Numbered from the stretch's first letter, positions 52,552 through 62,411 are shown. The stretch: DNA of 64,000 nucleotides from Spirochaetaceae bacterium (GCA_017416145.1 JAFQDD010000002.1:1-64000); one strand, 5' to 3'. Numbers and translations: made by a program. Notes: generated from the letters alone by a model not told the origin.

Positions 52552-54030
52552 TTATTTTACTGTGTACATAAGTCCATTAGAAAAATCGTATTGCACAGAC
52601 ATATTGTTATCATCAAGACTCTTAGATACTCCGGCATTTGGAGCTACATCACAAACTGCATTTCCGTCATCCCAGTGTAATGAAGATATAGCGATTACAG
52701 AAATTGGATCATCTTTTGTTAAACCCAAATCTGCAAGAGGAATTGAATATTCAAGGAATGTACCTGTAGAACTTGTTGTCCAACCTGTAGGATTTGCTAC
52801 AGAATTAGCTGTAATATTTGTTTTTGTGCCAGTTGAATTAGAATAAACTCCAAATTCTCCACTTACAGAATCTCCACCTGCGCCTGGTTTATGAAATAAA
52901 TAAGCAAAAGGTTTATTTGACCCACGTTTAAAACTTTCTGTAGTTGCAGCTTGATATTCTGAACGAGAGATTTCTGTACCACCTTCTTCTGCAATCATGA
53001 TTACAAGACCATCATTCCATGTGAAAGAAAGGTTTCCTGCTACACCGATATAAAGATTTTTATCATCATTTACAATGCTTAGTTTTGTAATGTCTGCATT
53101 TGAAGAAACATCGTAACCAAGACCTGCAAAAGCTGATTGGTCACTTGAATCATCTGTTACAGAAACAGCTCGTTCATTGCTATAGTTTATGTCTTCTTTT
53201 CCATCCATTACGATGGCATTTTTTACAAAATTTAAGTTAAGTGTAGTTGAATATGAATCTCCAGCATTTTCAGCCATAATATCTAGTAGGCTAATTGTAG
53301 TTGTTGATTCTTTTCCAAAAATATTAGTTGTCGGAGTTAATAATATTTCATTTTCTTTAGTGGTAATTGAAAATTCATCTCCATTTGAAGATTTTACATT
53401 GTTTAAAGATACTGTAACTTTTCCGTTTAATGGAATGCTTACATAATCACCTTCTTTATACCAACAAGTTGAAAAATCTACATCGTAACTCTTGAACAAT
53501 GGCATAATTGTCATTTTATGTTCGATAGCAGGAATTGCTCTTCCACTTTGACTACCTTCTGCACATACAAAACCACCAACTTTTATTGTCATAGAAGCTG
53601 TTCCTGAAGGAATTGTTGTTGTATCAAAATAAGCTAAAACATCAGCCATATTGATTTTGTAACCTCTATAATCTTGAGTAAAAGATCCAGAAAGTTGTTG
53701 GAAAGTTTTTTTTGTTGAAAGACCATCCTCGCCAGTATAAGTTAATTCTATTGATCCAACAGGATTTTCTGATTTTAGAGCAACTTGTTTTCCAAAAGAT
53801 ACCAAAACACTAGAAGCAACATAATTTTCAGAACCTAAACTTGTTAGTTCTTTCATATTTGTGTCTTTTGTTCCGTTGTAATACCAATTTGCTGAAGAAA
53901 TGGTTGCAATTCCACTATCTTCTAAAACACTTTTTTCAATTTCAGAAGATAGGCTGCTTTGCAAAAACTCACATCCTGTTAAAACTAGAAGTGCTATTAA
54001 AATTAAAAATAATCTATTTGTTCTTTTCAT
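52552..54030 (-). CDS. Lipoprotein with CBM9-like C-terminal domain
   Basis: A 492-residue lipoprotein (lipobox LVLTGC). The C-terminal 200 residues resemble a family 9 carbohydrate-binding or DOMON-like beta-sandwich: LSIVNDDKNLYIGVAGNL, LVIMIAEEG, and FLEYSIPLADLG close to the end. The N-terminal half has beta-rich domains without a recognised family. It probably binds galactan or its fragments on the surface. It sits 11 bp after the small lipoprotein gene and 12 bp before the galactanase gene. Confidence 0.7.
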   Translation of the reverse strand: MKRTNRLFLILIALLVLTGCEFLQSSLSSEIEKSVLEDSGIATISSANWYYNGTKDTNMKELTSLGSENYVASSVLVSFGKQVALKSENPVGSIELTYTGEDGLSTKKTFQQLSGSFTQDYRGYKINMADVLAYFDTTTIPSGTASMTIKVGGFVCAEGSQSGRAIPAIEHKMTIMPLFKSYDVDFSTCWYKEGDYVSIPLNGKVTVSLNNVKSSNGDEFSITTKENEILLTPTTNIFGKESTTTISLLDIMAENAGDSYSTTLNLNFVKNAIVMDGKEDINYSNERAVSVTDDSSDQSAFAGLGYDVSSNADITKLSIVNDDKNLYIGVAGNLSFTWNDGLVIMIAEEGGTEISRSEYQAATTESFKRGSNKPFAYLFHKPGAGGDSVSGEFGVYSNSTGTKTNITANSVANPTGWTTSSTGTFLEYSIPLADLGLTKDDPISVIAISSLHWDDGNAVCDVAPNAGVSKSLDDNNMSVQYDFSNGLMYTVK

Positions 54031-54041
54031 TTTTTTTACTC

Positions 54042-54476
54042 CTATTCTGTTACTGGAAATACAGGACTAATACTTCCATCAATTACAAGAGTTATTTCTC
54101 CTGCACTTAAATCCAAACCGTCAATATAAAAGTTGTGCATTGTTCCAGCATCACTTCCGTTTCCTTCAACGGCTGGATACCAACTTCTTGTCCAATCATT
54201 TACTTTAACCAATGAAAACTGGATATTTGAAACTGAAATTACAATTGGTGTTGACGAACCGTTTCCAGCAGTTAATTTTATTGTAGATTTTGTATTATCC
54301 CAATTATTAAAGTTGCCAGGAATTGTGTATTCTCCATCCACAGTTTCAGGGAAGTTTTTGAAAACGAATGTTACCATAGCTGCTTCTTGGTTATGTAATC
54401 CGTTTACATCTGCACAGCCAAAAATACATAGAAGTAAACAAGCTATTATTGATAAAAATGTTAATGACTTTTTCAT
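54042..54476 (-). CDS. Small lipoprotein with starch-binding-like fold
   Basis: A 144-residue lipoprotein (lipobox CIFGC). The body has the pattern YTIPGNFNNWD near residue 48, followed by a beta-rich end. This resembles CBM26/CBM48-type or glycogen-recognition modules, where the NxWD segment binds sugar. With no catalytic part, it is likely a small surface sugar-binding protein. It is closely spaced (11 bp on both sides) in the galactan operon. Confidence 0.65.
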   Translation of the reverse strand: MKKSLTFLSIIACLLLCIFGCADVNGLHNQEAAMVTFVFKNFPETVDGEYTIPGNFNNWDNTKSTIKLTAGNGSSTPIVISVSNIQFSLVKVNDWTRSWYPAVEGNGSDAGTMHNFYIDGLDLSAGEITLVIDGSISPVFPVTE

Positions 54477-54487
54477 GTTTTACCTCC

Positions 54488-56266
54488 TTATAGATTCCAA
54501 ATCAAACCAAGGCTGATTTCGCTAATATTTGTATCTTCATTTAATGTATTTAGAAGATATGATGTGTATTCTGGGTTGTTTAATCCGTCATCTGCTCTGT
54601 AAAGTGTGTAATTATTTGATTCATAAGGATTCATTCCGTATGTTGCGTGAGCCCAGAATCGTGGATTTCCTGGAAGTGGTGTTTCAACAAGTGTAAATCC
54701 AACTGCGATTCCAAATGGAACAAGTTTTTTGTCTTCTGTTGATTTTGTACGAATGATAGAACCTAGATTTACAGAAATATTGTCTGTAAAATCTGCTGTC
54801 AACATAATTGAATTGTATGTCATATCGTATTTGTAAGTTGTATCTTCGTAAGCTCCTTCCATTTTGATACCGTAATCAAGAGTTAATTGATTTGCAAATG
54901 GTAGAGATTTTGAAATCACTTGAAGTCCTGCTTCTTGGAAATATGGAACAATTTTTGTTTTTTCGCTGGTTGCTTTTGCAAGTTTGTCTAAACTCATAAC
55001 ACCGTAAACAGAAGTTTTTAGTTCTTTTCCAACAAGGGCTGACATATCCCAATTAAGAATTGCTTGATTGCGAAGTGTCATTAAGCCTTCCATTGTGTCA
55101 AATTCGTTAATTGTAAATGTTTCAACAAGTTCAAAGCCTAGATACTGACTTGCTTGATATCCAGCATTTACATAAGTGATTGCTGTATTTGGTGTAACTG
55201 TAGAATATCCACTTGAATCAGTACCCCAAACTGATGTTGCTTCTTTTCCAGAAATTGTTTGTTGTGCTGTAATATCAAAATTGTTTCCAATGTATGTTGC
55301 TTTTAGTGCTATTGCAGAAGAATCTAGACTTGGGTCAATATTTGTTCCCATTGCCATAATTCCGTGAGCTTCTACTTTTAGAGCATCAAGTGGTGAAATT
55401 GCAAAGTATGCTGAAATAGCATTTGTGTTTGTTCGGTTATAGAAAAACAATTCTTCTTCTGTTGTGTAAGAAGTAGCTGTTAATGCTAAATCGATATTGT
55501 CGATTTTTGCTGTATTTACATTATAAAATCCGTAAGTTCCACGTGTTCGGCTTAATCCGATTGTAGAATTTAGATTTACTTTTCCAATATTTTGTAGATT
55601 TGAACCAAGAGATAATTCTGTAAATCCCTTTCCTACATCATTCCAACGAGAAACTACTGGAAAAATACCTTTGTAGTCCATCATTCCGTTTGCTCCAAGA
55701 TTTCCGTAACCGAGTTTTACGTTAATATATGGAGTTGCAACAGAAAATCCCATTTTGTTAAATGAACCGATTGAGTCTTCACTTGTACCGTAAAGTGGTG
55801 CAAATGGAACTGACAACAAATCTTGAAATCCATCTCCCCAAGTTACTGTTGGCACGTTTAATGCATAACTTGATGCTTGATAAAGTGTTTTATCAAAATT
55901 CCAAGCAGAAATCTCTGCGTCTAAAATTACACCTGGAACAAGTTCGCCCCACATCCACCAGTTTGCATTTGACAAGAAGTGAGAATTGTCAAACTCATAT
56001 CCTGATTTTTCACCAGTTGCAACATCTCTAATCAATGATTGATTATCACTAGTTACTTCAATCCAAATTCCTTGTGAAATAGCTGAAGAACTACTTGTTG
56101 ATGAAGAAGTTGATTCTGCTGGAGAAGATTCTCCTTCTGTAGCAGACGAACTACTATTTCCTGTAAAGTCTTCATGAATTGGCACAACAAAGCCGTCGTC
56201 TGCAATTTGTGCGAAAACACTAGTAATTAAAATTAATGATAAAATGATACTTAGTAATTTTTTCAT
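54488..56266 (-). CDS. Outer-membrane beta-barrel protein of the galactan operon
   Basis: A 592-residue exported protein (signal peptide to residue 19). A Ser/Thr/Glu-rich linker occupies about 35-65. The remainder consists of alternating hydrophobic/polar strands with many aromatic residues, ending SLGLIWNL. This is the profile of a spirochaete outer-membrane barrel. In this operon it may act as a porin for galacto-oligosaccharides, by position only. It starts 9 bp after the first galactanase gene. Confidence 0.7.
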   Translation of the reverse strand: MKKLLSIILSLILITSVFAQIADDGFVVPIHEDFTGNSSSSATEGESSPAESTSSSTSSSSAISQGIWIEVTSDNQSLIRDVATGEKSGYEFDNSHFLSNANWWMWGELVPGVILDAEISAWNFDKTLYQASSYALNVPTVTWGDGFQDLLSVPFAPLYGTSEDSIGSFNKMGFSVATPYINVKLGYGNLGANGMMDYKGIFPVVSRWNDVGKGFTELSLGSNLQNIGKVNLNSTIGLSRTRGTYGFYNVNTAKIDNIDLALTATSYTTEEELFFYNRTNTNAISAYFAISPLDALKVEAHGIMAMGTNIDPSLDSSAIALKATYIGNNFDITAQQTISGKEATSVWGTDSSGYSTVTPNTAITYVNAGYQASQYLGFELVETFTINEFDTMEGLMTLRNQAILNWDMSALVGKELKTSVYGVMSLDKLAKATSEKTKIVPYFQEAGLQVISKSLPFANQLTLDYGIKMEGAYEDTTYKYDMTYNSIMLTADFTDNISVNLGSIIRTKSTEDKKLVPFGIAVGFTLVETPLPGNPRFWAHATYGMNPYESNNYTLYRADDGLNNPEYTSYLLNTLNEDTNISEISLGLIWNL

Positions 56267-56275
56267 AGTTTTCTC

Positions 56276-58255
56276 CTACTCGTTTAGATAAAGTTCAACA
56301 TCGTCAAAATTACCCCAGTTACCAGGATTTGTATCCAAATAAATACCTATTGTTATTTCCCCGGATGTTACAGGGACATCAATTTTGTATTGAACCCAGT
56401 TTTGCCATCCAGTATTTGTGATAATTGATGTTAGTTGTTTTTCTTTATTGTTGGCATCAAAATCTGTAGCAAATAGACGGATTGTATTTTCGCCACCGCC
56501 ACCCATTGCCCAAATTGAAAGAGTGTATGTTCCGTTTTTAATATCTGTAAACTTTCTACTCAAAATTGATTTAAATCCAGTTCCAAGCCAATATTTATAT
56601 GTAATATTTCCAGTATGAGCATTACTCTTGTTACTTTCTAATAAACAAGCTGTACTAGGACCATTTAGAACCCAAGCACCAAATTGTTCACTTTCAAAAG
56701 ATGGGTCATCTATCAAATTTTCTCGAGTTGTTACTTCAACTGTTGCAACTGGTGCAAATTTTGAACCAGCTAATTTTGCTTTTACTTGTACAACATCCCC
56801 TTTTTGAGTTTTTGACCAATCGTATTTTTCCCAAGACACGAATGCAAGTTTTTCAGAATCATTTGTGTAAACAAGTTTTGCAAGAGCCGGTAATTTTGGA
56901 GTTTCACCTGGTTTTGCAACAAGTTTAATTTCATCAGTAATTGAATATGGAACAAATCCAGAGCCGTTTTTAGCAGAACCACCCCAAACATTTGAAACTT
57001 CGCCTTTTCCACTAACTAGATTCCATACAGCAAGAGATGGAAGTGCACGACCTTCAAAGTCAAACATAGATTGATTTTCCCAAGTACAACCTTCTGTTGC
57101 TGAAAGTCCTGCTCCTTCTACAGGAATCCAAGCTGGTTCCCAGTAAAAAACACCATTTCCACCTTTTACACTTGCTACAGTTTTGATTACATCTGCAATT
57201 GCAGTTGCTTGACCTTGAACTGATGGAATGTACCCTTCTTTTTCGTTACTGTAAACTTGGAAAACATTTCCTTGATCATCCCCATCTTCTGGAGTAAAAG
57301 CATAGGCTGTTTCCATTACAATAAGTTCTTTTCCATAGCTTTTTGCTAAATCAGTCATATTAGATTTTAGATCTGTTGTTGAGCCGTGCCAATATGTGTA
57401 AAATGATAGCCCAATTACATCATAATCAAGTTTTGCTGATTTGATAGGGTCAAAAATACTATGATACAATCCGTTGTTTCCACCGTCAGCTAAGTGAATT
57501 GCAATTTTGATTTTTTCTCCATTTCCTTGTGCAGACCGAACTCCCTTTGTTGCACTTTTCAATAGAGTGATAAATCCATCCATTCCACCAACTTTTTCAC
57601 CAGCATCGCCCCAAATTTTTCCATATGGCCACATAAAACCGTTATTTAATTCGTTTCCGATTTGAACCATATCTGGACGAGCACCAGCTTTGATAAAAGC
57701 TTCTAGTGATTCTTTTGTATATTTTTCTACTGCTGCATTAAGTTTATTTTCGTTTAAGCCAACCCAATCTTGTGGCATATTTTGTTTTCCAGGATCTGCC
57801 CAAGTATCTGAATAATGGAAATCCAATAATAATTTTAATCCAGCTTTTTTTGCACGAACTGCAAGTGGAATGTCAACTTCTACACTGTTATTTCCACCAC
57901 CGTAAGCTTCACCTTTTTTTGCAATTAAGTTGCCATATGCATCATATAAATCTTCTGCATAGGTTGGATTATTCCAGATTCTTAAGCGAACCCAGTTTAC
58001 ACCATTTTCTTTTAAGATTTCAAAAATATCTGCTTCTTTACCTTGGGCGTTGTAATACTTTCCGCCAGCTTTTTCAATATCAGCCAATGAACTGATATCA
58101 ACACCTTTGATAAAATCATCAGACAAACCTTTTACAGGTTCTACCAAAATGTTTTGCTTAACTGCCAAATCTGCTGAATTGTCAGCAAAAACAAAAGTTA
58201 CACATAGCATTAAACATAATGCAATTAAGCTTTTTGCGATAAGTTTCTTACTCAT
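56276..58255 (-). CDS. GH53 endo-beta-1,4-galactanase with C-terminal binding module
   Basis: A 659-residue secreted enzyme with signal peptide at residues 1-24. The second of two adjacent ATGs is preferred for its 5-bp distance from GGGGG. The GH53 domain spans about 40-420, with acid/base Glu202 in QIGNELNNG and nucleophile Glu315 in VMETAYAF. A beta-rich linker follows. The last 145 residues (NLIDDPSFESEQFGAW to NFDDVELYLNE) match the style of CBM61, which binds beta-1,4-galactan and is known from Thermotoga GH53 enzymes. It is first in the operon, behind a strong promoter and operator. Confidence 0.92.
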   Translation of the reverse strand: MSKKLIAKSLIALCLMLCVTFVFADNSADLAVKQNILVEPVKGLSDDFIKGVDISSLADIEKAGGKYYNAQGKEADIFEILKENGVNWVRLRIWNNPTYAEDLYDAYGNLIAKKGEAYGGGNNSVEVDIPLAVRAKKAGLKLLLDFHYSDTWADPGKQNMPQDWVGLNENKLNAAVEKYTKESLEAFIKAGARPDMVQIGNELNNGFMWPYGKIWGDAGEKVGGMDGFITLLKSATKGVRSAQGNGEKIKIAIHLADGGNNGLYHSIFDPIKSAKLDYDVIGLSFYTYWHGSTTDLKSNMTDLAKSYGKELIVMETAYAFTPEDGDDQGNVFQVYSNEKEGYIPSVQGQATAIADVIKTVASVKGGNGVFYWEPAWIPVEGAGLSATEGCTWENQSMFDFEGRALPSLAVWNLVSGKGEVSNVWGGSAKNGSGFVPYSITDEIKLVAKPGETPKLPALAKLVYTNDSEKLAFVSWEKYDWSKTQKGDVVQVKAKLAGSKFAPVATVEVTTRENLIDDPSFESEQFGAWVLNGPSTACLLESNKSNAHTGNITYKYWLGTGFKSILSRKFTDIKNGTYTLSIWAMGGGGENTIRLFATDFDANNKEKQLTSIITNTGWQNWVQYKIDVPVTSGEITIGIYLDTNPGNWGNFDDVELYLNE

Positions 58256-58288
58256 CATTTCCCCCTATTTTCTTTCAATCAACGTGTA

Positions 58289-58304
58289 ATCAACACGTGT
58301 TGAT
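58289..58304. promoter_or_regulatory. LacI-type operator of the galactan operon
   Basis: Perfect 16-bp palindrome ATCAACACGTGTTGAT with central CG, placed right after the -10 box at the predicted transcription start. A related half-site ATCAACGTGT lies just downstream at about 58278-58287. Confidence 0.8.
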
Positions 58305-58310
58305 AGTTTT

Positions 58311-58339
58311 AGATTAAGGCACAAATTTGTATCTGTCAA
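58311..58339 (-). promoter_or_regulatory. Galactan operon promoter
   Basis: On the minus strand consensus TTGACA (58334-58339) and TAATCT (58311-58316) are 17 bp apart. The spacer includes the palindrome ACAAATTTGT, a possible second regulatory site. Confidence 0.75.
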
Positions 58340-58466
58340 GGAAAAAATCACATTTTTTAAATATTTTTTTTGTTGTTAGTGTTGAACATTTTACCTATTT
58401 CGTAACTCTATACAAATAAATATTTATTATTATTGAATAATATTGCCACATTTTTTCAAAAACCTA

Positions 58467-58495
58467 TTTACATTTTTTTTATTTTTGTATATATT
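58467..58495 (+). promoter_or_regulatory. tRNA-Val promoter
   Basis: TTTACA at 58467-58472 and TATATT at 58490-58495, 17 bp apart, just upstream of the tRNA. Confidence 0.6.
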
Positions 58496-58508
58496 ACTAA
58501 ACATCAGG

Positions 58509-58581
58509 GGCGATTAGCTCAGCTGGGAGAGCACCTGGTTTACACCCAGGTTGTCGGGGGTTCGATCCCCTCATCGCCCAA
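58509..58581 (+). tRNA. tRNA-Val (anticodon TAC)
   Basis: A 73-base cloverleaf. The acceptor stem GGGCGAT pairs with ATCGCCC, the D-loop has AGCTCAGCTGGGAGAGC, the anticodon arm is CCTGG-TTTACAC-CCAGG, and the T arm is GGGGG-TTCGATC-CCCTC. The discriminator base is A and CCA is not encoded. It is the only tRNA in the window. Confidence 0.97.
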
Positions 58582-58672
58582 AGCGTCTATAGGAAACTGT
58601 AGACGCTTTTTTTTGTTTTAAATCAATTATCAGCAAATAAATACCGAGGGAATCGAAACGGAATGTCCGCCG
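58564..58672 (+). repeat. 109-bp direct repeat, first copy, including the tRNA-Val 3' end
   Basis: Runs from the T-loop of tRNA-Val through its terminator to GTCCGCCG. It is repeated exactly 198 bp downstream at 58762-58870. The 89 bp between the copies is unlike the surroundings in base content. Confidence 0.9.
58581..58614 (+). terminator. tRNA-Val terminator
   Basis: AAGCGTCTA pairs with TAGACGCTT and is followed by a T-run. A second exact copy lies within the downstream direct repeat. Confidence 0.8.
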
Positions 58673-58761
58673 AGCAAGAGCGAGGAAAAGTGCACAGGAT
58701 GTGCACGGCAGGACATGTAGGTGGGCTGGAAGGAACAAACAGGACGTTTGTGACTGAAAGC

Positions 58762-58870
58762 CGATCCCCTCATCGCCCAAAGCGTCTATAGGAAACTGTA
58801 GACGCTTTTTTTGTTTTAAATCAATTATCAGCAAATAAATACCGAGGGAATCGAAACGGAATGTCCGCCG
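58762..58870 (+). repeat. 109-bp direct repeat, second copy (partial tRNA-Val)
   Basis: Carries the last 18 bases of tRNA-Val, its terminator and the following sequence, identical to the first copy. It cannot make a tRNA. It may mark a tandem duplication or an old integration event at the tRNA 3' end. Confidence 0.9.
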
Positions 58871-58933
58871 TAAATAAAAAAGTGGACTAACAAAATCGTC
58901 AATCCACTTTCTAGTTTCCATTTTCAAAATAAA

Positions 58934-60820
58934 CTAAAGTTTAAAACCACCTAATTCTTTTCCAAGCTTTTTCATACCCTCTGCATTTTCAGAAGTTTTT
59001 TCGGAAACTGAATCCATTATTTCTGAAATATCTCCAATACTTTGAGACATCAAAGCCATTTCGCTATTTATACTTCTTGTAACACTTTGTAGTTTGTTCA
59101 TTTCAGAAGCAATTTGTTGACTTTCTGAATACATTTCTGTTGTTCCGCTTTTTACAACCGTTGCAGAATCAGTAATTTCTCGCATTGCTTCAATTACTTG
59201 TTTGTTACCTTCGCTTTGCTCAAGAACAGCAGCGTAAACAGTTTGTTCTTGAACTTTTACTTTTTGTGAAAGTTCGTATATCTTTTCAAATTCGTTATGA
59301 ACTTGCTTAGTTGTGGTAGAAACATTTTCAATTTCTGCAGAAAGTTTCAAAAGGTTATCGTTTATCACCTTACCTTGAGCATTACTTTGTTCAGCCAATT
59401 TACGGATTTCAGATGCAACAACAGAGAAACCTTTTCCAGCTTCTCCAGCATGAGCAGACTCGATAGCAGCATTCATTGCAAGAAGATTAGTTTGACTTGC
59501 AATATTTTGGATAATTTTTGCAGCATCAAGTAGTGATTCGGATTCTTTACTGATGATGTCGGCTGTATCAACAGCTGATTGAACACTTAATCGACCGGAT
59601 TCTGATGCTTCTGTCAAATGGGTTACCGCTTCTTCATTTTTTTTCAATATATTTGTGATACTTTCAACATTTGCAACCATTTGATTTACAGCAGCACTAG
59701 ATTGTTCAACTGCATTTGACTGAGTTTGAGCACTTTTTTGTAATTCTGAAATTTTTCCAGTAATTTGATTAACAAAATTTTCTACATTATCAACAGTTTG
59801 AGTTTGACTTTCGATTTTTTGAGTTACATTTCCAATTCCGTCAGTAATAGACAAAACATTTTTTGAAGCGTGTTCCATATTATTATTTAAGGAATTAGCA
59901 GTTTCATTTGTTGTATTTACAGTAGTTTGTATTCCCACCAAAATATCTTTTGTATTTTCAAAAAATACGTTCATATTTCGAGTAAGTTCACCAAGTTCAC
60001 ATCTACAAGTAATTGGTAGTGTTTCCATATCATAATTTCTTTCAGATAGATTTCGGCTAAAATCCTGTATTTTATCAATACTATACTTGATATCAGAAAC
60101 GTTGATATAACAAACAAGTCCCAAAACTAACAATGCAAAAATTGTAAGAGGAACTTCAACTTTTAACAAAAGTGAAAAAATTGGAATATCCATATTTGCA
60201 GGAATTGTGAAAACACTCAAAACGATTAAAATTAATCCTGCTGTACTCATTAATGATGAATATAAAATTCTAAAAAGTAAGGAAAATGTTTTGTCATTTG
60301 AAGAATATGGCAAAAAGCTCAAATATTTTTCAGCAATATGCACTGTCAATAAAACAAAAACTTGTGAACAAAGCATATATATTCCAATAAGTCCACAATA
60401 CCAAAGAGGATATAAAGTTTGTCCCTTGAATGCAACGAAAACCAAACCTCGAGCATTATTACTTGCTTGGTAAATTACTGGTTCACATAAATACAAAGCC
60501 AATGGCACAACTATGGAAGTAATGTATAAAAGTCTTAACGATGATGACAAAGAAGAGGCACTTTCTGGTGAACCGTCATAACTATAATATTTTCTGCTGA
60601 AATTTTTATAAAATAAAAATCCGATAACTGCCATTCCTGCCATAAATGGAACTGCAACGGGACCTGCTAAAACTGTAAAAAACTCTTTAACTGTAATCGC
60701 CCCAACAAAGATAAACAATTCCCCAACTAACATACTAGGCAAAGCATAGGTAAGCAAAACACATAATAATAATGTTTTTGGTAATTTTGGCAATGTAAAT
60801 GACTGATTCATTTTTTTCAA
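58934..60820 (-). CDS. Methyl-accepting chemotaxis protein with multi-pass N-terminus
   Basis: A 628-residue chemoreceptor. About six membrane helices fill residues 1-250; no periplasmic sensor domain is present, so it may sense membrane state or a ligand within the membrane. A HAMP-like region follows (about 250-305). The highly conserved signalling tip is [20 protein letters not shown] near residue 445, flanked by long coiled coils with methylation-type Glu/Gln pairs. It would couple to CheA/CheW. It is a single gene. Confidence 0.9.
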   Translation of the reverse strand: MKKMNQSFTLPKLPKTLLLCVLLTYALPSMLVGELFIFVGAITVKEFFTVLAGPVAVPFMAGMAVIGFLFYKNFSRKYYSYDGSPESASSLSSSLRLLYITSIVVPLALYLCEPVIYQASNNARGLVFVAFKGQTLYPLWYCGLIGIYMLCSQVFVLLTVHIAEKYLSFLPYSSNDKTFSLLFRILYSSLMSTAGLILIVLSVFTIPANMDIPIFSLLLKVEVPLTIFALLVLGLVCYINVSDIKYSIDKIQDFSRNLSERNYDMETLPITCRCELGELTRNMNVFFENTKDILVGIQTTVNTTNETANSLNNNMEHASKNVLSITDGIGNVTQKIESQTQTVDNVENFVNQITGKISELQKSAQTQSNAVEQSSAAVNQMVANVESITNILKKNEEAVTHLTEASESGRLSVQSAVDTADIISKESESLLDAAKIIQNIASQTNLLAMNAAIESAHAGEAGKGFSVVASEIRKLAEQSNAQGKVINDNLLKLSAEIENVSTTTKQVHNEFEKIYELSQKVKVQEQTVYAAVLEQSEGNKQVIEAMREITDSATVVKSGTTEMYSESQQIASEMNKLQSVTRSINSEMALMSQSIGDISEIMDSVSEKTSENAEGMKKLGKELGGFKL

Positions 60821-60915
60821 AATCTCCTAAAAATATTTATTAAATTCCATTATGAATCAAAAAGTCGAAAATGAAAGTATTTTGTTATAATTTTTAAGAT
60901 TTCTTTAAAAAAATG

Positions 60916-60950
60916 TGGGAGAAACTCCTTGAGCAAAGGAATTTCTCCCA
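60916..60950 (-). terminator. argG terminator
   Basis: TGGGAGAAA pairs with TTTCTCCCA, continuing into TCCTT/AAGGA. On the minus strand it is followed by CATTTTTTT, 46 bp after the argG stop. Confidence 0.8.
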
Positions 60951-60995
60951 TTATAAAAAATTACAGATTAAATTATATTCAAATATGAAAAATGA

Positions 60996-62261
60996 TTATT
61001 CTGTAGGGCGATTTTTCAAGTTTTTGCTATTCGTAATAGCTTGTCCTTCTCCTACAGTCTGCTCCATCATGGCTCTTACTTTTAGTGGGAGGCCGAATAG
61101 TGTGATGAAGCCTTCTGCGTCTTTGTGGTCGTAAAGGTCGCCTGTTGTGAAAGATGCAATGCTTTCGTTGTACAAGCTGTATTTTGAGTGGCTTCCTGCA
61201 CCGCGGATTGAGCCTTTGTATAGTTTTAGATTAACCCAACCTGTTACAGTTTCTTGAGTTTTGTCCACAAATGCCATACAAGAATCCATCAATGTTGTAA
61301 ACCATTTTCCGTCGTAAATCAATTCAGACATGCGAAGAGCAATTTGTTGCTTAAAGTGATATGTGTCTCTATCTAAGCAAAGATGATCTAGCATTTCGTG
61401 AGCGGCGTAAAGGATTGCTCCACCTGGTGTTTCGTAAACACCGCGAGATTTCATACCAACACAGCGGTTTTCACAAATATCAACTAAACCAACACCGTTT
61501 CTTCCACCGATTTTGTTTAGTTCAAGCATAATTTCAAGTCCATTCATTTTTTTGCCATTTACAGCAACTGGAATACCTTTTTCAAATTCGATTTTTACGT
61601 ATTCCCCTTCTTCTGGAGCTTTTTCTGGAGTTGTTGTCAACTGAAGCATGTGTTCCCAGTTTGGTTCGTTTTCAGTTTGTTCAAGTTCAAGCCCTTCGTG
61701 AGAAAGATGCCAAATATTTTCGTCACGAGAATATGATTGGTCTTTTTTCATAGGAACTTCAAGTCCTCTATCTTCTAGATACTTGATTTCAGCTTCACGA
61801 CTGTCCATATCCCATTTATCATCACGCCAGGCTGCAATAACTTTTAGGTCTGGAGCAAATGCTTTGATTGCAAGTTCAAAACGGATTTGGTCGTTACCTT
61901 TTCCTGTTGCACCGTGACAAATTGCAACAGCACCTTCTTGACGAGCATATTCTACAAGGATTTTTCCGATAAGTGGACGAGCTGTAGATGTTCCTAAAAG
62001 ATATTTATCTTCATAAACACAGTTTGCTTTTACAGCTGGCCAAATGTATTCTTCAATATATTCTTGACGAGCATCAACAACGTAACAAGCAGAAGCTCCT
62101 GTTTTTAGAGCACGGTCTTTGATTTTTGACCAATCATCACCTTGACCAACGTCAATACAAACAGCAATTACATCGTAATCGTAGTTTTCTTTTAACCATG
62201 GAATGATAACAGTTGTATCAAGTCCACCTGAATAAGCTAGAATAACTTTGTCTTTACTCAT
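60996..62261 (-). CDS. argG: Argininosuccinate synthase
   Basis: A 421-residue enzyme that joins citrulline and aspartate in arginine synthesis using ATP. The PP-loop is LAYSGGLDTTVIIPW at residue 8, with GATGKGNDQIRFE near 118, SREAEIKYL near 160 and YETPGGAILYAAHE near 275. Length is normal. No argH lies beside it in this window. The leader has a short hairpin TTGCAT/ATGCAA, but no recognisable ArgR box. Confidence 0.95.
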   Translation of the reverse strand: MSKDKVILAYSGGLDTTVIIPWLKENYDYDVIAVCIDVGQGDDWSKIKDRALKTGASACYVVDARQEYIEEYIWPAVKANCVYEDKYLLGTSTARPLIGKILVEYARQEGAVAICHGATGKGNDQIRFELAIKAFAPDLKVIAAWRDDKWDMDSREAEIKYLEDRGLEVPMKKDQSYSRDENIWHLSHEGLELEQTENEPNWEHMLQLTTTPEKAPEEGEYVKIEFEKGIPVAVNGKKMNGLEIMLELNKIGGRNGVGLVDICENRCVGMKSRGVYETPGGAILYAAHEMLDHLCLDRDTYHFKQQIALRMSELIYDGKWFTTLMDSCMAFVDKTQETVTGWVNLKLYKGSIRGAGSHSKYSLYNESIASFTTGDLYDHKDAEGFITLFGLPLKVRAMMEQTVGEGQAITNSKNLKNRPTE

Positions 62262-62313
62262 AATCTTTCACCTTTTATAGAAAATTGCATAAAAATGCAA
62301 GAATTATGTATTT

Positions 62314-62342
62314 AGTATACATTTTTTGTATTTTTATGACAA
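62314..62342 (-). promoter_or_regulatory. argG promoter
   Basis: On the minus strand TTGTCA (62337-62342) and TATACT (62314-62319) are 17 bp apart. Confidence 0.65.
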
Positions 62343-62411
62343 TAGAACTGCATAAATATTTATCATTTTTTTTGAAATTGTAAGATAATCTTGTAGACTG
62401 TTACAAAAAAA

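Noticed and set aside
58762-58870. Second tRNA-Val gene
   Set aside because: Only the last 18 bases of the tRNA are present; no anticodon arm or 5' acceptor strand.
62262-62313. Riboswitch or ArgR site in the argG leader
   Set aside because: Only a 6-bp stem is present and no ArgR-box consensus could be recognised.
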